NCBI GenBank assembly: GCA_902806575.1
Contig: CADCXD010000004.1
Span: 2,170,001 to 2,234,000 of the forward strand
DNA from: Jackrogersella multiformis
Taxonomy: Eukaryota; Ascomycota; Sordariomycetes; Xylariales; Hypoxylaceae
DNA length: 64,000 nucleotides
Direction of reading: 5' to 3'
The notes below the pieces were generated by a model, which was not told where the DNA came from, searched no databases, and saw only the letters and a program-made list of their open reading frames with translations. Position 1 is the stretch's first letter, and each line of letters opens with the position of its first letter. The position numbers were made by a program, and so were the translations under genes. Of the stretch, positions 46,789-57,220 are shown in pieces.

Positions 46789-47166
46789 ATGACGTCCCAA
46801 CCGACTTCCCGCAAGGGCGGATCTTCCAAAGATTTAAAGACATCGCAAGGCCACCCCTCCGCCACCATTTCCTCGACACCGATGAACATGCGAATCACAG
46901 GTTCCCGAGGAATATCCCTATTTGCTGCTGTAGGAACACCCTTCCGACCAAAGATAAGCACGGAGATGTCCAGCACCACCACCGAAGACACAGCCGGTCT
47001 CCCAGAAGGCTCAGACAGCGGTATAAAGAGCGTCAAGCAGCCTCAGTTCAAGAGCATGGCGGAGATGATTGGCTCACATGCGAAGGAGTTGAAGGAGAGA
47101 CCACCTCTTGGTGCGTTGAAGGACAAGAAGATGTGGACTGGTGAAGGTTTTGAGCCGGCGTATTGA
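46789..47166 (+). CDS. Small basic hypothetical protein, 125 aa
   Basis: A single exon of 125 aa beginning MTSQPTSRKGGSSKDLKTS. Ser/Thr/Lys-rich and probably mostly disordered. Short conserved-looking blocks are SRGISLFAAVGTPFRPKIS, QPQFKSMAEMIGSHAKELK and the end GALKDKKMWTGEGFEPAY. No transmembrane or signal segment. No named family is recognised. The balanced composition and the ordered C-terminal stretch support a real gene; an additional 5' exon cannot be excluded. Confidence 0.6.
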   Translation: MTSQPTSRKGGSSKDLKTSQGHPSATISSTPMNMRITGSRGISLFAAVGTPFRPKISTEMSSTTTEDTAGLPEGSDSGIKSVKQPQFKSMAEMIGSHAKELKERPPLGALKDKKMWTGEGFEPAY

Positions 47167-47721
47167 CAAAGAGATTTGAGGCATTGTTCATTTGAGGAGT
47201 TTGTGAAAGGGGAGGAATGAAATATGATTGTTCCTAGATTGCTACTACCCATATTTGCGCGATGGAACACTATAGCTTATATTGTAACTATGGTTAGCTG
47301 TGAATGAAGAACAAAGTAATCAGCAATCAGAAGCGCGAAGTCTCACAAATATGTTTAAATAATTGAAAAGGGGGTGGCGTCTTATTATTGCATTATCGGG
47401 ACCGGTAATCGTATCAAGTGAATATACCTTTCTAATGAAGGACCCCTCTTCCTAACCCTAACCCCTCCTAGGTATCTAGCCCCTCGTAGTCTTGGAAAGG
47501 GGATCCGACGATCTAAAGTAACAGGGTAGAACCAACAGCAACTGCTACCTAACCCCACCGGGTGGAACATGACTACCTAGGTACGTAAAAACCAACTTAT
47601 TTAAGGAAGGTTGATTCAGATTCCTTTATTTTTAATTATTTACCTAATTATTTAATCATCGCGTGTCTTTTGCGGGAACACGTGCTAAATACAAAATCAT
47701 GATCGAATCAACTTCGGATTC
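47167..47721. other. Intergenic spacer with short telomere-like repeat
   Basis: 555 bp with two CCCTAA-type units (CCTAACCCTAACCCC, 47451-47465) and a CCTAGGTA motif near 47576. It holds the promoter of the OB-fold-like gene. No gene recognised. Confidence 0.4.
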
Positions 47722-48906
47722 ATGTCCGCCCCTTCGCCCCGTCCCCCGACTGAAGCGTCCGATATAACATGTATCGCGCCGGAGCCATTCGAACCCGTGC
47801 TCCTCATCGCCGACATACTGCGCACCGGATATTGCATCCCAGGCTCGATATTCCTGGTTGAGCACGTCGATTCCCTCCATACATCCAAGTCCAAGAGATG
47901 GCGCGCTGTGCGCCTAATGCTAGGAGATGGAAAGCTATGTATCCAGGCCTTGCTATCGGCTGAGATGCATAGATACGTGGACCAGGGAGAAGTCGTCTTC
48001 GGTTCCTATGTCAAACTAGAACGGTTTCGGGTCGAATGGAAGGAAATCTCAAACGGAACCGGCGAAACCTCGTCGGTAGCTAAAGGGAAAGGAAAAGGGC
48101 GCGATGTTCATGATGCAAGAGAGAGGATGGTATATCTAGTTGTCGAGGATCTCGCGCTAGTCGGATGGAACAACACTCTCATTGACACAACGGACATTGG
48201 AAATACAGAAGCAGGTGTCAATATTCCACGGGATAATCTCAGTCCTCAATCTCAACATCAATCCCAACCTCAACCTCCCAGCATGACTCAGCCATTACCA
48301 GAAGATCGCGGTGCGCAATTCTTCGATAGCGGCATTCATATCCCGCCAAAAGCCATCGACGCAGAAGACGACTTTGAAGCAATACCAGACGCCGCAGCGA
48401 AAGTAACCCAGAATAGACTTGACCTCGTCGCAAGATCCAGGAACAACGCAACGCCAAGCAACGCGCCAGACACCAATTTTCTCCCCTGGTCAAGCAATGA
48501 TCCGGGAAAGCCCCTGAAGCTCACAAAGCTGCGCTCGATTCCCAACCTGCCATACAAACAGAACTGGATCGTCAACGTGCTGGCCGTGGTATCTGCGCTC
48601 TCCGACGTCGAGCCCTCAGGCCTGCCCCCCTATACCCAGCGGCAAGCGCGACTCGTCGACCAGTCTACCGACAAGCACGTGCTGCTGACGGTATTCCTAG
48701 ACCCAGACCAGTTCGTGCCAGCTGTCGGGAGCGTCGTGCTCATACTTGGTGCGAAGAACCATCGTTTCGACGGTGGTAGCCTGAAGAAGTACGTCAGCGA
48801 TCGCCCCGCTGCCGGTTGTAGCTGGTGGTACGAGAACCCGACGCAGTTTGAGTGGTGTGATGTTGACGGGATGAGGAGGTGGTGGATTGAGAGTCAAGCC
48901 CCGTGA
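47722..48906 (+). CDS. OB-fold-like nucleic-acid-binding protein, hypothetical
   Basis: A single exon of 394 aa (MSAPSPRPPTEASD...). Residues about 20-110 look like a replication-protein-A-type OB fold: ADILRTGYCIPGSIFLVEHV, KRWRAVRLMLGDGKLCIQALL, GSYVKLERFRVEWKEI. A disordered Gln/Pro linker (SPQSQHQSQPQPPSMTQPLP) follows. A second OB-like unit lies near 270-394: LTKLRSIPNLPYKQNWIVNV, ARLVDQSTDKHVLLTVFLDP, VPAVGSVVLILGAKNHRFDGG. Two OB folds with an interaction linker suggest single-stranded nucleic acid binding, for example at telomeres or in DNA metabolism. No specific orthologue is recognised, so this is fold-based inference. Confidence 0.75.
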   Translation: MSAPSPRPPTEASDITCIAPEPFEPVLLIADILRTGYCIPGSIFLVEHVDSLHTSKSKRWRAVRLMLGDGKLCIQALLSAEMHRYVDQGEVVFGSYVKLERFRVEWKEISNGTGETSSVAKGKGKGRDVHDARERMVYLVVEDLALVGWNNTLIDTTDIGNTEAGVNIPRDNLSPQSQHQSQPQPPSMTQPLPEDRGAQFFDSGIHIPPKAIDAEDDFEAIPDAAAKVTQNRLDLVARSRNNATPSNAPDTNFLPWSSNDPGKPLKLTKLRSIPNLPYKQNWIVNVLAVVSALSDVEPSGLPPYTQRQARLVDQSTDKHVLLTVFLDPDQFVPAVGSVVLILGAKNHRFDGGSLKKYVSDRPAAGCSWWYENPTQFEWCDVDGMRRWWIESQAP

Positions 48907-51900
48907 CTTATCATAGCTCTTCAACGCACGATATGGTCAGATCGATGATACTGCCCTCTTAGTAGTAGCACAATAAGATGACGAACTTGTGTCGTCACCG
49001 ATTACTATGTAATTGCACATTGCTACCCCATTCTGAATAGCAATGACTATGGTGGTCTCTTATGGCACTTCTTACTAATACCTAGGTAATGTATGATGTG
49101 TTTTTCATAAATAGAGTGCCTGTAGCTCGAGGTACCCGGTAGTATATCAGACATGATTCCTTTCTCTTCCTCTTTACTCACTTCCTCTTTACTCATGCTT
49201 ATTCTTTGCTTTGACAACCACCTGGTATTAACTTCCTCGACCATTTTGCCTGCCAACTCTATGATAGTAAGCTCGTGTTGAATATCTTACTAAGCGAGTC
49301 CTAGATTATTTTTCTATAGAAACTTAACCTAGGCAGCCATACCTAACTCCAGGAGTACCAGGCTATGTCAATGTACGAAAATTTAGAACTTCAGATGGAG
49401 CAAAACTCAAGCAGTTTCTGGCCAAGAGACGTTTGATGGAAGTTCATACCACGCTGCTCGACGGCATTTTCGGATATGCTCGTGAGCTCTCAGGCAGCAT
49501 CCGTGGATGCCCTCGGATAGTACACAATTGTTTGAGCGGTGCTGCAGATTCTAACAAACGGGCCATTACAGCTTCCTAAGTTCTTCAATTCCTGATTGGC
49601 TTCTTAAAACCATCCCTTTCTCTTATGGGTCATTTTAATAAAGATAATCCCATAGCTACCTCACTCGGTATAAAGTTAAGTGAGTTAGTCGGGCTGGGTA
49701 TTCTATAGGGGTTAAACTACGTGACATAGGAAATCTTCATCGAGTACAGGCTTTTGTGTATTGAGGTGATGTTTGGAAATCGGAAAGCGATACTTGGTTT
49801 AGTGACTGGATCGGCTGGAGACTACACAGTTATATGCAATTCTAACATAGGTCCTATTCAAAATAACATAGCCATGCTACGAAATAACGTAAAGGTCTAT
49901 TTTACAGCGCGTTTGGTTGTGGATATAGACATATGGGCTCGGCATCGCCGAGACTACCTAGCTGCCAGGTAGGAGGTAGATGAATCTACACTGCCACAGG
50001 ATTTAAAGTTGTATACCATCCGCTCTCCCAGACATTAAACACAGGTGGGATAATCGCAAAAGATGACTTTGGTCTTTCTTTTCTTAAATGACGTTGTAAA
50101 TCGTGTGGTTTACTCCGTAGTTTACTACAATGATCGACACCACTAACACATCCATCCTTGTGCTAATTTACCAACATTAACAACGATCGTACAGCTTGGC
50201 ATAAGTTTTTGAAACACTGTAGAAATTAGATACCAATTTTCACAAAGGCTGGGCGTTTTTATATATCTCATAAGTGCCTTTGACTATTTTAAATCTTTAT
50301 CATACCATGACATATGAGTATACCTAGGTAGAAAGATAGTAGCAGAATAGCTAGCAACATGGTCTTGATTGCCCCGTGGGGTGTATTCAGCATATACCTA
50401 GGGCTGCTAGGTAGGTATTAATACTTCCTACCTGCTAGGTAGATATAATACTGCCAAGTTCAGATATTTGGTAGATCCGAATAACAAACCAACATTCGAA
50501 GGTGTCAAGGCTCAGACTAACTATGTCATTGCATTGGCGGCTCTGGGTAGAGCTAAAATGGGTTAAATTCAACGCGGTATGTCCCAGTATCCTTGTGGGA
50601 AATAGCTGATAGTGTAGGCGTTCTTCTACATAAAACTCCACCAGACTTTTCACGACTTTGGTCGAATGGGGTTGTTCGTATGCTCCAGTCACTTCCAGAC
50701 TGGATCTAACTAGTGTGATCGCCAGCCGATGACGACAAGCTTTATTCCTGAGTAGCACTTAAGAATGGATCTAGGAGTCCGTCCTCTAAGAACTGGATTT
50801 ATATTCTCCAAGACTCTGTAAGATTTAATTCGCCATATTGTGGCATTCTCTTGATATCGAGGAATGTGATAATAATTCACGGCCATTATGTCCAACTGTC
50901 TTTATTAGGCCACAACTCAATAAGATTTTAACAGATTCAAGGATATGCCGCCCAAGATGTCAAGTTTGAAGTCTGTGATGGCTCTTTCAGCCAATGCACG
51001 CAGTGAGAGACTGCCCCGCCGAGCTCTGAGCAGCAGCAACATTTTGGACAGTCGTCGACAATCCATAGATAATCATAGTGGAGGTAAGACTTACCGTGAT
51101 ATGGACAATTGTAGGGTCCAAGTTTCAAGCTTCGTATATGCTGACTATTAGCTTGGGGATAGGATGCGGCGACCGTGCTGGTTAGCCTAATCCTCTTGTC
51201 AGGCGATAAAGTCGAAGAAGCAACTTCTGTGAAGATATCCAACGTTGCAGCCGGTAGTGTCAAGACGGTATATCCAAAAACTCGGAGAACTAAGACAATG
51301 AGAAGCCCATCCACAATTTCCTAAGACATGTAGAGATGGTTAAATGCGTAAGCCTATATATAACCCCTTTTAACTTTAAAGAACTGTCGTAGTTGCTTAC
51401 CTTTTCCCAAACTGAGTAGGACTGAAATCGACCAAAATATCAACACGCCTGGCAAAGATTATCGAGGTAGATTTTCTCCTAGATCATATATGATTAATAG
51501 CTTGAACAGCTAGATGAGCGAACACGGTGAATGCACCATAGCACTTCATATGAACGGGTGTTCGAGTCCTGTTGGGAAACTTTACTGAAAAGCTCCCATA
51601 TTTCAACGAAAGGTTGCATGGCGTCATGGATGAAAAAGTGAAAGACGTCAAGGTGAGAAGGCCAAACGAAGGATAGGCCAATTCCAACATTGAGATAATA
51701 AGAGATGTGGGAGGCACGCAATGCCAGCGAGGGATTTACTTGTTATGACTCGGCGAATGAGGTTTAGGTGCTTGGACCGGGGGTACATCACAAAAGCTGA
51801 ACGATGTTTAGATTTTGAAAGTAATAATGTTTAACACTTGATCCTATGTATTTTCACTAAAAGAATATCACGTCATACCTACCTGACTGCTGATTTGCTA

Positions 51901-53172
51901 CAATCGATCATTTTAAGGACCGGTAGCTATACAGACTTAGGTTTAATGATACGCAGGTTAACCATATCAAGTCGAAACGTCAATCATTCCTAGGACCAGG
52001 CTAACCATGACCGATGAACGACCTAATAAACATTATGGCAGTTATCCTATTTCGTAGGATTAGTGTCGTGGCCAATGTTCTACTAGGGGCATCATCCGAT
52101 CGTAGGTCACGGATAGTTGCGTATGATTACCGGATGAGCGGCTTGGGACCGCCAGGGCTGGATGCGAAGATGTCGTGGTTTGTCAAGACGTTCCCGATGC
52201 CAAGTAGCCGCATTGTATTCTGGCATGCATATTGGACTCGATGCAAGATGAGAATAGAAGACGCCACGATTAGTATTCACATGCGGGTCGTTGAGGATCT
52301 CATACACCAATTAACACTTCTGTCCTTCATTGGCAACTGTTCTCGGATGATGCGTCTATTACGTGTCTCCGTAGGATACTAATATAATCAGCCCGTCTTG
52401 CGGCTACTTGCAGTTGATCGGCCAGACTGGGAGAAGCAACATTCCGTAGGGTCACTGAGGAAAATGGGAAATTGCCTGATCTCTTGGCCAAATCTTGATT
52501 CAGCTCCCCCTTATACTTCGGAGGAAAAACCCCTCCCGAACGAAATAAATGTCGGACCGCCGGGCAACACCAGTTACGAACTTTACCGACCTCTATCAAT
52601 ATGTAACAGTGGCGTTGGGGACAAGGGACAACCTGAACGGACCTGATGAAACTCTTGGGTCTAAGGGAGCTATGTGATTTGTTAGAGGTGGCCGATCCCG
52701 GCTTGGGGGCTTGATATGACATGAAGTGGTACCGCATTTGGGTCGCCTGGAATATCTTGTACTGCCACTCCGTGAGATAGTCCACCTCAATATCCTATCT
52801 ACTCAGGTCAGGCAAAAACCAGGGGTATAGAGCCTACTTTAGTTATACGACCAATCCCGAATCTTGATAGATGCCTTACTTGATCAACAGTGCACACGAT
52901 ATTTACTGCATGAAAGATGGCATGGCACGAGTCGGTGAGCGTTTAGTATTCAGAGACCGCCTCTCGGGTAGAGTACCTTGCATATAGTAGCGTAGAATAA
53001 ATCCCTAAGCTGGTAGCCTTACTTTTGCCATATAAATACGTGTTGAGTATCTGGCATTAAAAACATTGACTGTAGACTTGCATGCTTCTGTTATATATCT
53101 TAGTCATTCGTACAATAAATCTCAGATACGGCCACTCGTTTAAGTCTGTTAAGCGAGTCAGTTATTCTTAAA
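48907..53172. other. Gene-poor AT-rich region with degraded-looking coding fragments
   Basis: 4.3 kb with no intact gene. Protein-like pieces occur on the minus strand at 50435-50758 and 50937-51790, listed separately. A plus-strand piece at 52110-52330 (GLGPPGLDAKMSWFVKTFPM) faintly recalls alpha/beta-hydrolase-type sequences. Stops and frame changes separate them. This looks like a zone of decaying genes. Confidence 0.4.
50435..51790 (-). pseudogene. Possible degraded minus-strand gene fragments
   Basis: Several open stretches with protein-like composition lie in different minus-strand frames. One starts near 51721 (ISYYLNVGIGLSFVW...). One lies near 51314 (DGLLIVLVLRVFGYTVLTLP), preceded by plausible GTAAGC/TTAG splice signals at 51311-51401. 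One lies at 50435-50758 (VRSSLEVTGAYEQPHSTKVV). Hydrophobic and soluble parts alternate. No frame-consistent model joins them, and no family is securely recognised. They may be one decayed gene, two neighbours, or spliced exons that I could not connect. Confidence 0.25.
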
Positions 53173-53507
53173 ATGTCTTCTCAGTCAGCAAGTACTGCTT
53201 CAAGTTCTACACTAGAAGATAGAAGAATATATGGATTCGGCCCTGACCACCGCATGCCTTATTCGTGCTCCTATTGTCTTGGAACTCCAAGATTGTAAGT
53301 GCGGATGGTGATCGAAAGTCTTGATGAAAAGGTAGACTAATCGAAGTATTGAATAGAGTCAAGGAGTGCCGGCCATGTAATGGCACGGGGCTGATGTGGG
53401 ATTCCAGTTCGGCCAGTATATATCAAGGAAAAGACGAAAGACAAATGGCTCCTGGCGGATCGTCCCCCGGAAGTTCTTCGTTGTCGTCTTACGGTCAAAG
53501 GGATTGA
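53173..53507 (+). CDS. Small CxxC zinc-ribbon-like protein, 90 aa
   Basis: Two exons, join(53173..53294,53357..53507), encode 90 aa. Neither exon stands out alone, so the gene is easily missed. The intron (GTAAGT to GAATAG, 62 bp) joins CSYCLGTPRL to VKECRPCNGTG. The result is two CxxC knuckles 13 residues apart, the second CxxCxGxG as in DnaJ zinc-finger modules. A Ser/Thr-rich N-terminus (MSSQSASTASSSTLEDRR) precedes IYGFGPDHRMPYSC. The C-terminus is Ser/Gly-rich and ends at TGA. A single structural zinc site is likely. It resembles short fungal proteins of unknown role; a J-protein function is unlikely because no J-domain is present. Confidence 0.6.
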
Positions 53508-54355
53508 CAACAGCCGCCACTTTTAGCAAATCTGTACGAGTGTTGAACTTTATATCATCTCTGATATTTGGGACAATTTATGTTACACTATGGTTATGGG
53601 ATTCGTTTAGACTTATATCTTTCAAGGTTCTCTTTGGAAATGTTATTTCTATTATAGATATTACTGCTATGTTAAATATGGATGTTACTGTCCTTTCGAA
53701 GCTATAGCAAGTATTAACATTCAAGCATCGATTGCCTTATTATTGATTATTGATAATTTCGCTTATAATGTCTTGATGTATATAGAATCTTCTCCCCTTA
53801 TAGTGGACTACTAATGTTGAGTTAATAATTACAAGGCGTATAAATGCTAGCGACTAGAAAACCCCTATCTAACCGTTACGCTTTCATATGTCTCCATAGT
53901 CAGGGAAGCATGAACCACGGTGGAAGGAGGCTGGACTACAATAGTATGTAGCAGAATTAGGATGTACACTTTGATGATGTATGCGGAGAACCTGGGAAAA
54001 CTGCTTCGGCTTTGAAATTCCGTCTTTTCGGTCTCTTGTTGTGGTCAACTCTTAAATTCTAATATTTTGACCCTCTCGTCGGGTCATTTATTCCCGGTCC
54101 GCTCTATGTACTCTAATCGTAGATGAATCTTCTCTCAATATATTAGTCACCTCAGCGAGGAGTGTCGCTTCAACCAGGTTGTTAGGGCACCGAGAGGGGA
54201 AGTTAGGTGGCTAACCACGGGAAGATCTACTAGATATTATATTTGGGTCACTAGGTATAGTTCGTCATATTTTAATTCCAAATGGCAACTTGATTGCTAC
54301 CTACTTAGCATACTTTCGATTAACGTATGCTGATAGTACCTAGGTGGTTTATACG
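53508..54355. other. Intergenic spacer
   Basis: 850 bp AT-rich spacer upstream of the tannase-family gene. The frame at 53396-53707 overlaps exon 2 of the small zinc protein in another frame and is not coding-like. No RNA gene recognised. Confidence 0.4.
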
Positions 54356-56105
54356 ATGACACCATCCACTTGGGGCGTCTGTCTCTTGCTAGGGATTGTT
54401 GCTCGTCTAGCGGCATGTTCTGCAGATGCGTATGGATTACTGAGCGCTGGTATCTCGATCTCAAACGGTACGGTGGTTACCCACGATTATCTAGTCAATG
54501 GAACAATCATCGCACTTCCAGGAACAGTAGAGTCCTGCGGCGGGTCAAACCTCACAGCTAATGCTACGGCTGATCTCTGTCGGCTTGTGCTCGTCGTCTC
54601 AACTACTCCATCAAGTGAGGTGCAGATAGAAGCCTGGCTTCCAGACCCGTCCACTTGGAACGGACGATTCCTAGCGACCGGGAATGGAGGAATAGGCGGA
54701 TGTATTGATTATGCTACTATGCAGAATGGAGCAGGCTTGGGTTTTGCGTCTTTCGGGAATAATGCAGGACACAATGGTTCGGTGGGATATGAGTTCTTTT
54801 TAAACCAACCCGAAGTGATCAACGACTTTGGACATCGAGCCATTCACACCGAAGCGGAGGCTGGTAAGGAACTGATACGCCAATATTATGGAAAAAGGGC
54901 AGCAAAGAACTACTATGCGGGTTGCAGCACTGGAGGCCGCCAAGGTTTCCAGAGCGCACATTTGTATCCTGAAGACTTTGATGGGCTCCTCCTTGGAAGC
55001 CCTGGAATTAACTGGCTGCACATAGTAGCATCGAAAGGAATCCTCGCCCGACGGATTGGTTGGCCATATCTAAACTCATCAGCATATGTGCGTCCGGAGC
55101 AGTGGCCAGCTATCGTTGAGGCCCAGATCCGACATCTAGATCCACTGGATGGCTTAGTAGACCGAATCATTGATGAGCCCACGAAGCAACGATTTGACCC
55201 CGGGAGTCTAGCTTGTGGAACTGGTGTGCTTAACTCTTCGTTGTGCCTTAGCGCACAGCAAATCAAATCGGTCCGCAGAGCGTACGAACCGATTGCAAGC
55301 ACTTCGGGCCAAATTGTGTATCCTTCTTTCGAACTGGGCTCGAAGACTGATGTCTTCTCTGAGAATCAAGAGAATGGAACGGCAAAACTAAGCTATACCA
55401 TATTGCAAGATTTCTGGCGCGGTACTATTTATAACGATAGTAACTGGGTACCAACCAATTTTGGAGAGTCGGATATGGATCTTGCCTTAAAAATCAACCC
55501 GGGACAAGTAGATGCAGATGAGACAGACCTATCAAATTTCTACCATAGGGGAGGTCGTATCATCTCATACCACGGGAGGAATGATGAGGTGAGTGAGCTC
55601 CTAACATAGATCTGTCTGACTGGATGTTGACAAATGAGATATGGACCGTAACATCAGCCAATTCCGAGCAGTTCTTCGTTGGAGTCCAAAGTGCACTGGA
55701 CCTTACACTTGAACAGATCCACGATTTCTACCGACTATTCTTCATTCCAGGTATGCGTCATTGCTCAGGGGGCCTAGGAGCCTGGAGCATAGGAAATGCG
55801 CAGAAATACCCATACGACAGGGGATTATTAGATTCTGAACATAATGCCCTCATTGCTCTTGTCAACTGGGTCGAGAATGGTACAGCACCAAAGACGTTAG
55901 TTGGTACAAAATACGAAAATGATTCTGTCGGGACCACGATCACGGCACAGAGAAGTGAGTACTTCCCATTCGTCTTTCCTCAGTCTATTCTAGAATCATG
56001 CGCTCAACATGTTGACTAGCATATTGCCCCTATCCAATGGTCAGCAAATGGAACGGCGTCAATGATACAATTTTAGCGACAAGCTGGAAATGTGTCTCTT
56101 CGTAG
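54356..56105 (+). CDS. Secreted tannase/feruloyl esterase family protein
   Basis: Three exons, join(54356..55588,55639..55954,56020..56105), encode 544 aa. A signal-peptide-like start (MTPSTWGVCLLLGIVARLAA) leads the mature enzyme. The nucleophile motif is GCSTGGRQG (Ser191), preceded by FLATGNGGIGGCIDYATM and followed by LLGSPGINWLHI. Acid/His motifs appear after the splice: SYHGRNDE|IWTVTSANS and FFIPGMRHCSGG (His). The last exon adds the family's closing block TYCPYPMVSKWN...WKCVSS with the final Cys pair. Many NxS/T sites fit secretion. The enzyme hydrolyses aromatic esters such as feruloyl or galloyl groups of plant polymers; the substrate cannot be fixed from sequence. Confidence 0.92.
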
Positions 56106-56337
56106 AGAGGAAACTCATATCTGAGAGATGAAGCATATCAGGTAGGTACATACCTACTTAGAATAACCCCTACATATAATGCGAAGTTCGTCGTAGCCCA
56201 ATAAGTATGATTCTCTAAGGCATCTACAGTCATGAATGAAACAAATTATTAGCTGATAGTCATGGCGGCTGAGGAAGTGAATTGATCGCCATTCTCAAGA
56301 GAAGTAATATGAAAGAGGAGAGGCATAGAGGAGGGGC

Positions 56338-56344
56338 AAAAAAA
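56338..56344 (-). terminator. RNA polymerase III terminator of tRNA-Thr
   Basis: Seven T residues on the minus strand begin five bases after the tRNA discriminator base. A run of this length is a normal Pol III stop and supports the tRNA as a transcribed unit. Confidence 0.75.
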
Positions 56345-56349
56345 TTGTT

Positions 56350-56507
56350 GCCCCCACGCCGGATTGAACGACGGACCCCATCATTTCGATTTCGCGTTAA
56401 CAATAAATGCACGTGATTACGAGTGATGTACTAGATAATTGAATTAGTGTTTGTCAATTGAATAATTCGTAAAATGTTGCTTACCTCTACCACTGAGCTA
56501 TAGGGGC
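56350..56507 (-). tRNA. tRNA-Thr(CGU) with canonical intron plus a 54-nt D-arm insertion
   Basis: Read on the minus strand: acceptor GCCCCTA (56507-56501), D-arm TAGCTCAGTGGTAGAG, a 54-nt insertion (56484-56431), then TA, anticodon stem CATCA, loop with anticodon CGT (56421-56419). A 33-nt insertion (56417-56385) sits at the canonical 37/38 intron site. Then come A, TGATG, variable GGGTC, T-arm CGTCG-TTCAATC-CGGCG and TGGGGGC, discriminator A (56349). After removing both insertions all stems pair (one G-U in each of the acceptor, D and T stems) and the length is 72 nt. A seven-T Pol III terminator follows at 56344-56338. The D-arm insertion begins GTAAGC, holds CACTAAT and ends ATCTAG, like a spliceosomal intron. 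A and B boxes are intact. It could instead be a disrupted copy. Confidence 0.85.
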
Positions 56508-57220
56508 TAAACCTATTGTAGTATTCATCAATCATGCTATTGAGAACTATAACAGTACTGTAAAGTGCTGTTAACTACCCCGCGGTGCTGCATCATCGCC
56601 ACCTCCAGATTACAGCAATGTTAACAATCGATTAACTTTAATAAATGCTTTGATACCTTTATATAGACTAATCCATGAATATTTATTGAGCATTTTTCCA
56701 ATTATGATTTAATATCGGTATGTAAGTAGCTACGGGAGTTGGATGGTACGAATCATTAAGGAGTCCCTCTGGTGCATCGGTGGAAAACTGGTGAAGGGAT
56801 TATTCCACTAGGGTTAATGAGTATAGCCCCTTAATTGGAACAAGTCGTCGCCCCCTTTTCGCTTGGGTGAACCCTCTCGTACTTTACTGGGCCCCCCTTT
56901 TTTAAAAAGGGGGAGAGGGGACTGGCATCTTATAATTATTAGGATACATTTAAAACCTCAGAGGATATATATATCGGTTTATTAGGCTAGGATTAAGGTG
57001 GAACTTATCAAACCCAGCTCTTTGTAAGTCCTCGGCCAGCTTCCGCTTTTCCTAAATTCCATGTCTAGAAAGTAGACACAACAATATATGGCCGAAATCG
57101 AGGTTTAGAAGACATGTGTACCTATATATATTCCGTGTCCAGTCCTGATATGTACACCCTAAATAGCTCCATCCCTTACCCTATATAACCCCCCCTAGCT
57201 ATCAGACCATCCAGTTTGCT
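56508..57220. other. Intergenic spacer
   Basis: About 710 bp between the tRNA and the 3' end of the CoA-transferase gene. It includes a C-run/T-run with an adjacent A/G-run (about 56891-56920, CCCCCCTTTTTTAAAAAGGGGG), able to form a perfect hairpin. No other gene recognised. Confidence 0.4.

Noticed and set aside
51556..51575. GTGTTCGAGTCCTG, resembling a tRNA B box
   Set aside because: No A box, acceptor stem or matching T-stem could be found around it on either strand.
52327..52785. 152-codon minus-strand frame
   Set aside because: No domain or convincing splice context; probably chance in the decayed region.
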